Positions 17,091 to 25,960 of a DNA stretch of 40,672 nucleotides are shown piece by piece. The notes under the pieces were generated by a model. The model saw only the letters and a program-made list of their open reading frames with translations, did not search any database and was not told the origin of the DNA. Numbering within the stretch: the stretch's first letter is position 1; every line of letters begins with the position of its first letter. Position numbers and translations under genes: made by a program. Source of the DNA: an uncultured marine group I thaumarchaeote (lineage in GTDB: Archaea; Thermoproteota; Nitrososphaeria; Nitrososphaerales; Nitrosopumilaceae); NCBI GenBank assembly GCA_902578515.1, contig CACHDH010000002.1, positions 1-40,672 on the forward strand, given 5' to 3'.

Positions 17091-17835
17091 ATTAGTTAAT
17101 AGAAATATTACCATCTCGGTAAATCCAGGTTTTTTAATCTGGCAGGTAATTTTTCCTTTGATTTGGATTTTTGTAGCTGGTTTTGCATACACTGCATTAA
17201 TTGATAACGTGTCTTTTGGAACTAAGAATCTAACCTATCCGGCATTCCTAGCTTCTGGCATGATTGGTTTCAATATTATGAACAGTACTCTGATTTCTGG
17301 AATTATAATTTGGAATGATAGACGACATGGAATGTTTGAACAGATAATGTCAGGTCCATTCACACGATCAAATTATATTCTTAGTAACATCGTAACTATT
17401 GCAATAGTTGGTTTAGTTAGCGCAATATTAATCGCAGCAGTTGGCTATCCAGTATTTTTCCAATCAGTAGAGTTTAGTATAGTTACAATTCCACTAATAG
17501 TTTTCAGTTCAATTGTTGGTGCAATATTATTTGGTTCTATCGCCTCAATTATTTCTGCAAGATTACGTTCAAGCGAGGGATTTAATGTAATAATAAACAC
17601 AGTTTTTATTTTCTTTGCTTTTGTTAGTACTGCCTTTTATCCTGCTGCAGGTGCACCACAACCACTTGCAACCATATTTTATTTGAATCCATTAACATAC
17701 CTTGTGGACATAATCCGAGCTGGGATTTTTGGTACTATTACAGAATTTGTTATTTTAGAAATGGTAGTTTTGATAACATTGGCTTCTATTCTTTTTGTTA
17801 TCGCAACAAAATTGTTGACTAGAATGGATTTTTAA
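17074..17835 (+). CDS. ABC-2 type permease (DrrB-like)
   Basis: A 253-residue membrane protein with about six hydrophobic helices and the ABC-2 features FPLIWIFVAGFAY, LASGMIGFNIMNS, RRHGMFEQIMSGPFTRSNYILS and LNPLTYLVDIIRAGIFG. I prefer the ATG at 17074 (MHPIIRLVNRN); a GTG at 17065 in the same frame would add three residues. It overlaps the ATPase gene by 17 nt, so the subunits are translationally coupled. The stop codon lies inside the A-run that acts as the tRNA-Gln terminator on the other strand. Confidence 0.94.
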   Translation: MHPIIRLVNRNITISVNPGFLIWQVIFPLIWIFVAGFAYTALIDNVSFGTKNLTYPAFLASGMIGFNIMNSTLISGIIIWNDRRHGMFEQIMSGPFTRSNYILSNIVTIAIVGLVSAILIAAVGYPVFFQSVEFSIVTIPLIVFSSIVGAILFGSIASIISARLRSSEGFNVIINTVFIFFAFVSTAFYPAAGAPQPLATIFYLNPLTYLVDIIRAGIFGTITEFVILEMVVLITLASILFVIATKLLTRMDF

Positions 17836-17840
17836 AAAAA
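17834..17840 (-). terminator. T-run terminator after tRNA-Gln
   Basis: Seven consecutive T residues on the minus strand directly follow the discriminator base of tRNA-Gln, the usual archaeal T-tract termination signal. The same bases carry the stop codon of the ABC permease on the plus strand. Confidence 0.6.
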
Positions 17841-17912
17841 TAGCCCGGCCCGGACTCGAACCGAGGTCAAAGGCTCCAAGGGCCCCTATGCTTGCCACTA
17901 CACTACCGGGCT
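17841..17912 (-). tRNA. tRNA-Gln (anticodon UUG) with C33
   Basis: A 72-nt cloverleaf without intron and without an encoded CCA. Acceptor stem AGCCCGG pairs with CCGGGCU in seven pairs, U8 and A9 follow, and the D-stem GUGU/GCAU holds a loop AGUGGCAA containing GG. Anticodon stem GGGGC/GCCUU has two G-U pairs, the variable loop is 4 nt, and T-stem CUCGG/CCGGG closes the loop UUCGAGU. The seven-base anticodon loop is CCUUGGA, giving UUG at 34-36 (bases 17877-17879) and C at position 33, where U is nearly universal. A1-U72 is the GatDE identity pair of archaeal tRNA-Gln, and GatDE is in this window. A TATA box lies 27 nt upstream. Confidence 0.93.
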
Positions 17913-17934
17913 TCGTCATTTTTTTTCATTATCC

Positions 17935-17943
17935 CCTTATAAC
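17935..17943 (-). promoter_or_regulatory. TATA box of tRNA-Gln
   Basis: On the minus strand this reads GTTATAAGG, centred 27 nt before the first base of the mature tRNA, the normal distance from an archaeal TATA box to the transcription start. It shows that the C33 tRNA gene has an intact promoter. Confidence 0.6.
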
Positions 17944-17949
17944 ATTACT

Positions 17950-18981
17950 TCAAACAGATTTCATTGTTTTTACAAGTGTAAGATAAGGGTCTTCCATAGA
18001 ATTCATCATTTTTTTAGAGCGTTTTTTTATACCTAAATTGGATGACCTAAGAATTTTTTCAATTGAATTTGCTATTTGCTTAGGGTTTGTTTTTCTTATT
18101 ACCAATTTTTTCTTCACAAGGTAGGCTTCTATAATATTTGGCACTGCATTATATGAAATCGTTGGGATACCAAGCAGTGCGGATTCAGCAGTCATTGTTC
18201 CACCAGATCCAATAAAAACATCAGTGTTTTCCAATAATTTTTTACTATCAACAACTTTGTTTAAGACTCTAATTTTCTTACCAAAAACTTGTTCTAAGTG
18301 TTTAACCTGGGAAGAATATCTTCCCATTACAACTATTTCTTCATTAGAAAAATTTTTGAGTATTTCTTTGATAATAGGAATTGCTGGTCTTCTTTTTGTT
18401 GAATATGATGCATATTCCTCTTCAACTCTCACTAAAATTATTTTTCTTACATTTTTTTTGCTTCTGGTTTTATTATTTTTTGAAATCTTACGTTTCGCGA
18501 TTATGGCAGCATCAATCGCTCTATAACTGACAATATCTTTGCTATCTATGCCAAATTTTGTGAATTCCTTTTTTGGAATAATCCATGGGATAAGCAGTTT
18601 TTGTACTAGTGGTACAACAAGCCGCATAACAGCTGTAGCATGTGGTGAATCAGAAAAACAGATGTGGGAGATACCCAATCCATAGGATACTCTTGCCGCT
18701 TCAGGAGAACAGAAGCTCACTGTTATATCGGGCGAAAACTGCTTTATCCTTAAAGATAGTGATTTTGACCTATGCAGACTAGCATTTAGTTTGTCATGTC
18801 TTTTAGTTCCTCCATGTTTTCCTATTATTTTCAGCTTAAGATCTCGTATTTTTGCTAATTGTGTAACTTGCTGATAATCACGTGATGTACATAAGACAGT
18901 ATGATTTTTTTTAATGCGTTTAATCATTGGTTCAAAAAAAAGAAGCTGTTTTGGAGTTAAAACATCAAACCAAACCTTCAA
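17950..18981 (-). CDS. DUF354 family protein (glycosyltransferase-B-like fold)
   Basis: A 343-residue DUF354 (COG1817) protein. Typical parts are MKVWFDVLTPKQLLFFEPM at the start (family consensus VWiDl.nP.hv.ff.p), LKLKIIGKHGGTKRHDKL, FSPDITVSFCSPEAARVSYGLGI, FSDSPHATAVMRL, LVRVEEEYASY, EIVVMGRYSSQ, VFIGSGGTMTAESALLGIPTIS. The fold resembles GT-B sugar-nucleotide enzymes such as the UDP-GlcNAc 2-epimerase/MurG group, but no reaction is established. It is divergent from the Rossmann-like gene with 64 nt between starts. Confidence 0.88.
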   Translation of the reverse strand: MKVWFDVLTPKQLLFFEPMIKRIKKNHTVLCTSRDYQQVTQLAKIRDLKLKIIGKHGGTKRHDKLNASLHRSKSLSLRIKQFSPDITVSFCSPEAARVSYGLGISHICFSDSPHATAVMRLVVPLVQKLLIPWIIPKKEFTKFGIDSKDIVSYRAIDAAIIAKRKISKNNKTRSKKNVRKIILVRVEEEYASYSTKRRPAIPIIKEILKNFSNEEIVVMGRYSSQVKHLEQVFGKKIRVLNKVVDSKKLLENTDVFIGSGGTMTAESALLGIPTISYNAVPNIIEAYLVKKKLVIRKTNPKQIANSIEKILRSSNLGIKKRSKKMMNSMEDPYLTLVKTMKSV

Positions 18982-19045
18982 GAATTTGATTGAATTTCAA
19001 ACTGCAATAAGTATTTCTTAGCCTAGATTCTAGTATGAATACAAT

Positions 19046-20173
19046 ATGAAAGAAAAAGTTGTATTTTTTGGGCTTAGTACAGAAGGATATCATCTTGCCA
19101 GCAAGATGGTCGTTAATGGAGCAGATGTAAAAATAATTGATGAATCAGCTCAGGGGGCAATTGTATTGAATTCTGAAATTGCACAAACCTATACAGATGT
19201 AATATCTCTTCGAGAAGATGAACCACTACTTTCTATGGAACCGGGTAATATTGCAATATCCAAAGCTAAATACCTTTTCTTTACACCACGAATAAGAAAA
19301 ACTGGTCAGGATTTAAAAACGGAAGTAAATTCGAAATTTAAAGATGCAGTAGCTGAATTGAAGAAAGGTAGTTCAGTCATTAATTGCCTTCCAACAGGAT
19401 TTGGTGGTAACAATGAAAACATTTCACTTTTAGAACACGTTACTGGACTTAAAGCTGGAAAAGATAGTTCATATTTCTATTTTCCACTAAATGATCTGAA
19501 TAAAACACCAGATGTAATAGGTGCAATAAAACAAGCTGAGGAAAAAAAGCTTTTATCACTTTTAAAAACTGATAAAAAAGAAAAAAAGTTTGTGGATATT
19601 TCTTCAGCAGAGAATTTACATGCAATTGATACAATTCAAAGATTTTCAAATCAATGTAGTATTATAGAAGTGTGTGGAAAATTTGTAAAAAACAATTCAA
19701 AATATACTACATCATTTAATGAATTTAAGGATCTATATCTTGACGATATGGTAAGTGGCTTTTATGATCTGCGTATGTTGGGTTCCTCATTTGAAAGCGC
19801 ACAAACTTTGATGTATCTTATTAATGGAAGTGTTCGAGGAATTCATGGTTATATCAAGAGATTGATTGATACTATTAGAATAACCCTGAAAAAAAATGAT
19901 CTAAAAGCTAGTAAGACAAAAATTGTATTATCTTGGACATTAGACACAAACGAGATGCGAGGAGATAAGATTGAAATGCTAAATTCTATTTCGTCTAAAC
20001 TGCGTGATTATATTGGTGATGTAGAAACTTCATCTGGTTCCATAGATCTATTTCATCAGGATAAAGTAACAATCGTTGTAGCTTGTTCTAATCATGACTA
20101 TAAACAGATAAAAGAAAATTCAAAAGATGATAACATTTTTGTAATTAAGGCAAACCCTTTATGTGAAACCTAG
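19046..20173 (+). CDS. Uncharacterised Rossmann protein resembling a nucleotide-sugar dehydrogenase without catalytic Cys
   Basis: A 375-residue protein I cannot name. The N-terminus VVFFGLSTEGYHLASKMVVNG resembles a Rossmann NAD-binding loop (GLSTEG for GxGxxG). A stretch FFTPRIRKTGQDLKTEV and then a KKGSSVINCLPTGFGGNNE run match by position the TPxxxxG..DLS and STVxPGT strands of UDP-glucose/GDP-mannose dehydrogenases. The C-terminal KIVLSWTLDTNEMRGDKIEM resembles their GLxFKxDTDDxRxSP. The GGxCxP catalytic loop is absent. So I infer a diverged three-domain relative, perhaps a non-enzymatic sensor. It lies 38 nt before grpE, with a TATA-like box between them, and next to the DUF354 gene. 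Confidence 0.75.
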   Translation: MKEKVVFFGLSTEGYHLASKMVVNGADVKIIDESAQGAIVLNSEIAQTYTDVISLREDEPLLSMEPGNIAISKAKYLFFTPRIRKTGQDLKTEVNSKFKDAVAELKKGSSVINCLPTGFGGNNENISLLEHVTGLKAGKDSSYFYFPLNDLNKTPDVIGAIKQAEEKKLLSLLKTDKKEKKFVDISSAENLHAIDTIQRFSNQCSIIEVCGKFVKNNSKYTTSFNEFKDLYLDDMVSGFYDLRMLGSSFESAQTLMYLINGSVRGIHGYIKRLIDTIRITLKKNDLKASKTKIVLSWTLDTNEMRGDKIEMLNSISSKLRDYIGDVETSSGSIDLFHQDKVTIVVACSNHDYKQIKENSKDDNIFVIKANPLCET

Positions 20174-20181
20174 TTATAAAG
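20174..20181 (+). promoter_or_regulatory. TATA-like box of the grpE-dnaK-dnaJ run
   Basis: TTATAAAG starts right after the stop of the preceding gene and is centred 34 nt before the grpE ATG, implying a 5' leader of only a few bases. I see no clear heat-shock operator or inverted repeat beside it. Confidence 0.45.
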
Positions 20182-20211
20182 AATAAAATTATCTAAAAAA
20201 TTAGAAGGCTA

Positions 20212-20736
20212 ATGGCTGAAAACGAAAATAATGATAAAGGCTTTGAGCAAGAAGCTGACGAGAAGAAAGAAACTGAAGAACCAATAGACTATAAACAAAA
20301 AATAGATGAATTAGATTCGCTTCTAGAAAAAGAGAGACAAAAATCTCTACGACTACTTGCAGATTATCAAAATCTTGAAAAGCAGATCATTGATAGGATA
20401 AATTCACGTGGGGATAAGATAATTTTAGATTTCTTAATTGTGTATGAGGATTTCATTCGTACAAAAAATGCATATGAAAAGGAAGGAGGAAACGTAGACA
20501 ATCTAAACGGCATCATAAAAAACATGGAATCCATCTTGGGAAATTATGATGTGAAATCAATAGAAACAAGAGGAAAAAAATTTGATCCTAAGCTACATGA
20601 AGTAGTGCAAGAGATTGAAAATAATGATCATGAGGAGGGAACAATTGTGAAAGAGATCGCAAAAGGATATATTATTCGTGGAGAGGTAATGAAATACTCG
20701 AAGGTATGTGTTTCAAAAAAAATAATTAAAGAATAG
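20212..20736 (+). CDS. grpE: Nucleotide exchange factor GrpE
   Basis: A 174-residue GrpE. An acidic, disordered N-terminus (residues 1-25) leads to a long coiled-coil helix (about 26-75, with LLEKERQKSLRLLADYQNLEKQ) and a C-terminal beta domain with KFDPKLHEVVQEIE and VKEIAKGYIIRGEVMKYSKVCVSK, the family signature. It exchanges ADP for ATP on DnaK. It is the first of three chaperone genes; dnaK begins 10 nt after it. Length is typical. Confidence 0.96.
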   Translation: MAENENNDKGFEQEADEKKETEEPIDYKQKIDELDSLLEKERQKSLRLLADYQNLEKQIIDRINSRGDKIILDFLIVYEDFIRTKNAYEKEGGNVDNLNGIIKNMESILGNYDVKSIETRGKKFDPKLHEVVQEIENNDHEEGTIVKEIAKGYIIRGEVMKYSKVCVSKKIIKE

Positions 20737-20746
20737 ATGATAAAAT

Positions 20747-22597
20747 ATGGCAGAAAGAATAATTGGTATTGATCTTGGAACAAGTAACTCAGCTGCTGCA
20801 ATTATACAGGGTGGTAAACCAACAATAATCCCTGCAGCTGAAGGCCAAACAGCACACGGTAAGGCATTTCCATCAGTAGTTGCATTTCCAAAGGATGGTA
20901 GTGCTATGCTTGTTGGTACACCAGCTGTAAACCAAGCTGTAACAAATCCAGAAAATACTATTAGCAAAGCCAAGAGAAAGATGGGAACAGATCATGTTTA
21001 TAAAATTGAAGGTAAAGAATACAAGCCACAACAAATCTCTGCGTTTATTTTACAAAAAATCAAGAAAGATGCTGAAGCATTTACTGGAGATAAGATTGAC
21101 AAAGCGGTAATTACAGTTCCTGCCTATTTTGATGATAATCAGAGACAAGCTACCAAAGATGCTGGAACCATAGCTGGTCTTGATGTAGTACGAATTATCA
21201 ATGAACCAACAGCAGCTTCTCTTGCTTTTGGTCTTGACAAAGCAAAACAGGACATGAAAATATTGGTGTTTGACTTTGGTGGAGGCACATTAGATGTTAC
21301 AATAATGGAAATGGGTGGTGGTGTCTTTGAAGTGATGAGTACTTCTGGTGACACTAAGTTGGGTGGAACAGATATGGATTTAGTAATAATGGATTATGTC
21401 AAGGAAGAATTCAGAAAGAAAGAGGGTATTGATCTTTCAAGCGACAAGAAAGCTATGGAAAGACTTAGAGAGGCCTGTGAAAAGGCAAAGATTGAACTTT
21501 CTGGCGTAATGGAAACTGACATAAACTTACCATATATTCATGAAAAAACTGCGCTTGAAGTTAAACTAACGAGAGCTAAGCTAGATAGTCTGGTGACACC
21601 ATTAGTCGAAAGATGCAAGCCTTCAATTGATAAGTCACTTGAGGATGCAAAAATTTCTACTTCAGATATCACCAAAATCGTCCTTGTTGGTGGACCTACC
21701 AGAATGCCAATTGTGAAAAAATTTGTTGGGGATACGATTGGAAAAGATGCTGAATCTGGAGTTGATCCGATGGAGGCTGTAGCCTTTGGCGCTGCTGTTC
21801 AAGCTGGTATTATGGCAGGAGATGTTGAAAGTGATATTGTCTTACTAGATGTTACTCCCTTAACATTGGGAATTGAAACCTTAGGTGGTGTACGTGAACC
21901 AATAATTGAGAGAAATACGACAATACCCACATCCAAGGATAAGACCTTCACGACAGCTGCTGATAATCAAACTGCAGTTACAATAAATGTGGTACAGGGA
22001 GAACGACCAATGGTTGCTGATAATGTTTCATTGGGAAGTTTCAATCTGACTGATATTCCTCCTGCTCCTAGAGGTGTTCCACAGGTTAATGTAAAATTTG
22101 ACATTGATGCAAATGGTATCATTAATGTCACAGCCAAGGATCTTGGAACTGGAAAGGATGCTAAAATTACAATAGAATCTACCACCAAACTCTCAGATGA
22201 AGAAGTAGAAAAATTGAAACAAGATGCCGAAAAGCATGCAGAAGAAGACAAGAAGAAAAAGGAATCTGTAGATATCAAGAATGAAGCAGAAAGTTTCATC
22301 TATACAACCGAAAAATTAGTCAACCAAGATCTTAAAGATAAGATATCACAAGAACAGGGAATTAAGATTACAGACGCGGTAAAGGAAGTAAAGGAAGTGC
22401 TAAGTCAGGATTCAGAGCAAATTAAGACAAAGCTAGATGCATTGAAAGCTGTAGTTAATGAAATCACCACTGAATTATACAAGAATGCAACTCCACCACC
22501 AGGTTCAGAACAACAGCAAGATGGAGCCAAATCTGAAGAAAAATCAGAGCCAGAACCGGAACCAGAATCTAAACCAGATGAAGAGCAATCTAAATAA
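20747..22597 (+). CDS. dnaK: Hsp70 chaperone DnaK
   Basis: A 616-residue Hsp70. The ATPase domain (about 1-370) shows [60 protein letters not shown] and [13 protein letters not shown]. The linker region holds [14 protein letters not shown], and the substrate domain and helical lid follow. The C-terminus is a Glu/Pro/Lys tail ([17 protein letters not shown]) in place of the bacterial EEVD-like end. An archaeal DnaK of bacterial type, generally taken as an old transfer from bacteria, is shared by thaumarchaea. It sits 10 nt after grpE and 29 nt before dnaJ. Confidence 0.98.
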   Translation: MAERIIGIDLGTSNSAAAIIQGGKPTIIPAAEGQTAHGKAFPSVVAFPKDGSAMLVGTPAVNQAVTNPENTISKAKRKMGTDHVYKIEGKEYKPQQISAFILQKIKKDAEAFTGDKIDKAVITVPAYFDDNQRQATKDAGTIAGLDVVRIINEPTAASLAFGLDKAKQDMKILVFDFGGGTLDVTIMEMGGGVFEVMSTSGDTKLGGTDMDLVIMDYVKEEFRKKEGIDLSSDKKAMERLREACEKAKIELSGVMETDINLPYIHEKTALEVKLTRAKLDSLVTPLVERCKPSIDKSLEDAKISTSDITKIVLVGGPTRMPIVKKFVGDTIGKDAESGVDPMEAVAFGAAVQAGIMAGDVESDIVLLDVTPLTLGIETLGGVREPIIERNTTIPTSKDKTFTTAADNQTAVTINVVQGERPMVADNVSLGSFNLTDIPPAPRGVPQVNVKFDIDANGIINVTAKDLGTGKDAKITIESTTKLSDEEVEKLKQDAEKHAEEDKKKKESVDIKNEAESFIYTTEKLVNQDLKDKISQEQGIKITDAVKEVKEVLSQDSEQIKTKLDALKAVVNEITTELYKNATPPPGSEQQQDGAKSEEKSEPEPEPESKPDEEQSK

Positions 22598-22626
22598 AAT
22601 TCAAAACTAAAATTATTTGATTAGAG

Positions 22627-23733
22627 ATGAGTGCAAAGCGTGATTATTATGAAGTCTTAGGCATTTCAAAGGATGCCCAAATAAATGAGATTAAAGCTCA
22701 ATACAGAAAACTAGCTTTAAAATTTCATCCGGATAGAAACAAATCATCTGAGGCAGCTGAACATTTCAAGGAGATTTCTGAAGCATATGCAGTTTTATCG
22801 GACACGAAAAAACGACAACTCTACGATCAACATGGTCATGCTGGCGTAGATGGTCGATATAGTACAGAGGATATTTTCAGAGGAGCTGGCGCTAACTTTG
22901 ATGACATCTTTAGCGATTTGTTTGGTGGTAGAGGTAGAAGAACAACAGGCGGTTTTGACTCCATTTTTGAAAATCTGTTTGGAGGAGGACAAGGATTTGG
23001 TGGTTTTGGAAGACAAAGAGGCTCTGACATGTTGTATGAAACCTCTGTTTCACTTGAAGATGTACTGAATGGGAAAAAAATGGATCTTGATTTACAAAAA
23101 AATGTGGATTGTCCTGATTGTGATGGTTCTGGATGTTCTCCTGGAACATCTAAAATAAAATGTTCAGATTGTGATGGTCAAGGACAAGTTAGGGTAAGTC
23201 GTAATATGGGATTTTCTACATTTGTAACTGTTCAACCGTGTAGAAAATGTAGCGGACAAGGAATGATGATAGAAAAACCTTGCAAAAAATGTAAGTTAGG
23301 AAAAGTGAAAGGTACTAAGCATATATCATTCGAACTTCCTGCTGGCATAGACAATGGTGATTATGTCATATCCGGTGAGGGTGAATCAATACCTGGTGGT
23401 GCGAACGGTGATCTCATAATAAGGGTCGGCATTCAACCTCATCCTAAATTCAAACGTGACGGAAGAGATATTTTTTATGACGCACAAATTTCAATGACGG
23501 ATGCAAGTTTAGGAAAAAAGTTTGAAGTTCCTACACTAGATGGATTCAATAAAATTACTGTTGAATCTGGCAGCCAACCAAACTCAATAATCAAACTCAA
23601 GGGTAAAGGTTTGCCTGGACGTGGATTTAGAGGCAGAGGTGATCAGTATGTTAGATTGGTTGTTAACATTCCAAAAAAACTAAACAATCACCAAAAGGAT
23701 TTGTTAAAGGAACTGGACGACTCGTTCGATTAA
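22627..23733 (+). CDS. dnaJ: Hsp40 co-chaperone DnaJ (type A)
   Basis: A 368-residue type I J-protein. The J domain (residues 1-70) has [13 protein letters not shown] and the HPD triad in [11 protein letters not shown] Gly/Phe-rich region (about 75-135) follows, then the cysteine-rich zinc domain with [27 protein letters not shown] and CKKCKLGKV, and two beta-barrel C-terminal domains. The fourth zinc repeat keeps CxxC but has lost the glycine after it (usual CxxCxGxG). DnaJ delivers clients to DnaK and stimulates its ATPase. It ends 11 nt before the convergent 53-residue gene. Confidence 0.97.
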   Translation: MSAKRDYYEVLGISKDAQINEIKAQYRKLALKFHPDRNKSSEAAEHFKEISEAYAVLSDTKKRQLYDQHGHAGVDGRYSTEDIFRGAGANFDDIFSDLFGGRGRRTTGGFDSIFENLFGGGQGFGGFGRQRGSDMLYETSVSLEDVLNGKKMDLDLQKNVDCPDCDGSGCSPGTSKIKCSDCDGQGQVRVSRNMGFSTFVTVQPCRKCSGQGMMIEKPCKKCKLGKVKGTKHISFELPAGIDNGDYVISGEGESIPGGANGDLIIRVGIQPHPKFKRDGRDIFYDAQISMTDASLGKKFEVPTLDGFNKITVESGSQPNSIIKLKGKGLPGRGFRGRGDQYVRLVVNIPKKLNNHQKDLLKELDDSFD

Positions 23734-23744
23734 TATCAATTATT

Positions 23745-23906
23745 CTAGGATTTTTTCTTGTGAATTTTTATGTGGTGTCCACCACGAGTGTGAACAACAT
23801 GAATCGTCTGAATTAGCTCCGCTATCATATCTGTTGAGTAATATTTTGTATTATACCTAGCAAGCACCTTCTTGCAGTCATTGCAGTATATCTCCCTGAA
23901 TTCCAC
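23745..23906 (-). CDS. 53-residue CxxC / histidine-rich small protein
   Basis: A short minus-strand frame starting with GTG at 23906 and reading MEFREIYCNDCKKVLARYNT, then KYYSTDMIAELIQTIHVVHT and RGGHHIKIHKKKS. C8 and C11 form one CxxC knuckle, and five histidines lie in the last 18 residues (H36, H39, H44, H45, H49), so a metal site of two Cys and two His is possible. The pattern of an N-terminal knuckle, amphipathic helix and His/Lys tail looks like a real small zinc protein. It lies convergent with dnaJ and 78 nt upstream of the tRNA-Leu gene. No family recognised. An upstream TAG in the same frame rules out a long N-terminal extension. Confidence 0.6.
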   Translation of the reverse strand: MEFREIYCNDCKKVLARYNTKYYSTDMIAELIQTIHVVHTRGGHHIKIHKKKS

Positions 23907-23984
23907 TAAATTGATATGAATACTCGGCTATTTTGTGTTTACTCACAAAAAACAAACTTATTCTATGTTTTTTCTTTTCTTGTT

Positions 23985-24069
23985 GCGGGAGTCGCCCAGC
24001 CTGGTCAACGGCGTAAGGTTCAGATCCTTATCTCCTAGGAGTTCGTGGGTTCAAATCCCACTTCCCGCA
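23985..24069 (+). tRNA. tRNA-Leu (anticodon CAG)
   Basis: An 85-nt class II tRNA. The acceptor stem GCGGGAG pairs with UUCCCGC, with the discriminator A after it; CCA is not encoded. The D-arm contains CAGCCUGGUCAA, the anticodon stem is UAAGG/CCUUA with loop UUCAGAU (U33 present, anticodon CAG), and the long variable arm contains CUCC/GGAG. The T-arm is GUGGG, UUCAAAU, CCCAC. It is complete with no intron. An AACTTA element lies about 28 nt upstream. The downstream sequence starts ttttata, and the convergent gatE stop is 2 nt away. Confidence 0.96.
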
Positions 24070-24071
24070 TT

Positions 24072-25958
24072 TTATAATTCTGAGATCTTTTTGTGTAGAA
24101 GATCATTAACTATTTTTCCTGATGCTTTACCTCTCACTTCTTTCATGGCAATTCCCATCAGTGTAGTTATCGCTTTATCTCCTAATTTCTTAACAAGTTC
24201 CATGTTACTTTGAATGACTTGGTCTAAAATTCCATTTAACTCATCCCTATCCATACTTGAAACATCTGCACTTTGCATAGCCATTGAAACGTTTTCTGAT
24301 TTTCCAGACATAATGTTTTCAAAAATAATCTCCAGTGATTCTTTGGGTATTTTACTAGATGCTAACAGTTCAAACGATTCTATGATATGTTCTGGTTTCA
24401 ATAAGGTTACATCAAGTCCCTGTCTACCCATGTTTGTTATGCTAGAACAGAGTATAGAGGCTACAAAGTTTGCCGAGTTTTTTTTATTTTGACAGATTTT
24501 TTCAAACAACTCCAGATATTCTGAGTCAAAAATCTGTTCAGATAGTTGAAGATTTAGATTATATTTTTGTTGAATCTCAGCAATTGATTCATCCCATGAT
24601 TTTGGAATGTTGTCTTGTGCAAGTTTTACTTCTTCAGGCATTACACTAACAGAGGGTATGTCTGTCTCCGGATACATTCTTGATGCACCAGGACGTGGTC
24701 GAAGAAAAATAGTTTCACCATCTTGTGTGGCAGCTCTAGTCTCAGCTGGTACTCCATCTGCTGCATCTTGAATTCTTTTTACTATAGAATTTACAGCATA
24801 ATCCAACTTTGAATCTTCACCAGCAATAATCAGAAAACCATCCCCGTCTACTAATTCAAGATGTTTTCTTATCTTATCAACATCTGAATTATTAATTCCA
24901 TAATTAGGAAGCTCATCCGAATGGAAAACTCCTCCAATACCAAAAAATCTTACGAGCTGTCCAATTTCTTTTCCTAATCTAATTTCAGGATATGGTTCGA
25001 AGCCAAACAGACCTGAAAAATTTCTCATTCGTATAGCCTTAATTTTTGTATTTAATTTCATTGCATTTTGAATTATTTTCGAGTCACAATCTTTGAAAAT
25101 TTCAGTAACGTCAATAATATCTTCGTTCGTGATTGTTATTGATAATTTTTTGAGTTTTTCAGCAATTAAAATTAGTCCGTGTTGTCTTTTAGATTCATAA
25201 CTAATTATTTTTTCAAGTTGATCTAACTGTTGTACACCCTTTACTTCTACAACTCCGCTGTTCATAACTGAAATATTTACATCCTGCCTGATGGTGCCAA
25301 TTCCTCTTTTTACCATCCTTGTTGCCCTTAACAATCTCCCAAGTGTCAAGGCAATTTCCTTAACTTCAGAGGGCTTGGTACTTATAGGTTCTAAAGCAAT
25401 TTCAACTAATGGGACACCGAGGCGATCTAAACTGTAGTTTGTTTCATTTTGTTCATTACTGAGAAGCTTCGCCGCATCCTCTTCAAGACAAACTGCCTGC
25501 ACTCCAATCTTTTTTTCACCTACCTTTAGATTTCCTCCTTGGGAAACAAGCATAGTTCTTTGAAAGCCAGAGGTGTTAGAGCCATCAATAACGGTCTTTC
25601 TCATAACGTGAATCTCACTGAAAATTTTTGATTCTAGCATACTACTAATCAGTAATGAAATCTTCTTTGCATCGTGATCTAGATCATGAGGAGGTTCTTC
25701 GTCTTTTTCGACTAGGCAACTGCTTTGAGAATTTGCATAGTAATTGATTTTCTTTGATTTTGTTTTTTCAAATAATGCCGCTGGATCCAATTTGCCGAGC
25801 TCACTTTTTGCCGTTCTTAGGCTTCTAGAGAATTTTTCAGTATATTCATCACTTTCTATCGGTCGGCATTTACAAAACAATTTTTTTTTAGTGTCAAGCT
25901 GTTGGTGAATCTCTAATCCAACCTTCAAACCAATTTTTTCAAAATCAATTTCAGACAT
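24072..25958 (-). CDS. gatE: Glutamyl-tRNA(Gln) amidotransferase subunit E
   Basis: A 628-residue GatE, the kinase/transamidase subunit of archaeal GatDE, which amidates Glu-tRNA(Gln). It begins with KIGLKVGLEIHQQLDTKKKLFCKC and contains DEEPPHDLD, the GatB-family core (LDRLGVPLVEIALEPI, KRGIGTIRQDVNISV), an AspRS-like GAD insertion (about residues 270-390), RPRPGASRMYPETDIPSV, and the C-terminal tail domain with GKASGKIVNDLLHKKI. GatE recognises the A1-U72 pair of tRNA-Gln. It begins 2 nt after gatD, so the two are co-translated. Archaea have no GlnRS, so this is essential for Gln-tRNA. Confidence 0.97.
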   Translation of the reverse strand: MSEIDFEKIGLKVGLEIHQQLDTKKKLFCKCRPIESDEYTEKFSRSLRTAKSELGKLDPAALFEKTKSKKINYYANSQSSCLVEKDEEPPHDLDHDAKKISLLISSMLESKIFSEIHVMRKTVIDGSNTSGFQRTMLVSQGGNLKVGEKKIGVQAVCLEEDAAKLLSNEQNETNYSLDRLGVPLVEIALEPISTKPSEVKEIALTLGRLLRATRMVKRGIGTIRQDVNISVMNSGVVEVKGVQQLDQLEKIISYESKRQHGLILIAEKLKKLSITITNEDIIDVTEIFKDCDSKIIQNAMKLNTKIKAIRMRNFSGLFGFEPYPEIRLGKEIGQLVRFFGIGGVFHSDELPNYGINNSDVDKIRKHLELVDGDGFLIIAGEDSKLDYAVNSIVKRIQDAADGVPAETRAATQDGETIFLRPRPGASRMYPETDIPSVSVMPEEVKLAQDNIPKSWDESIAEIQQKYNLNLQLSEQIFDSEYLELFEKICQNKKNSANFVASILCSSITNMGRQGLDVTLLKPEHIIESFELLASSKIPKESLEIIFENIMSGKSENVSMAMQSADVSSMDRDELNGILDQVIQSNMELVKKLGDKAITTLMGIAMKEVRGKASGKIVNDLLHKKISEL

Positions 25959-25960
25959 AA

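Noticed and set aside
17841-17912. tRNA-Pro (anticodon UGG) reading of the tRNA-Gln gene
   Set aside because: Shifting the loop by one base to regain U33 breaks the anticodon stem; the A1-U72 pair also supports Gln.
22540-22597. Short direct repeats in the dnaK 3' end
   Set aside because: Low-complexity Glu/Pro codons of the protein tail, not a DNA repeat element.
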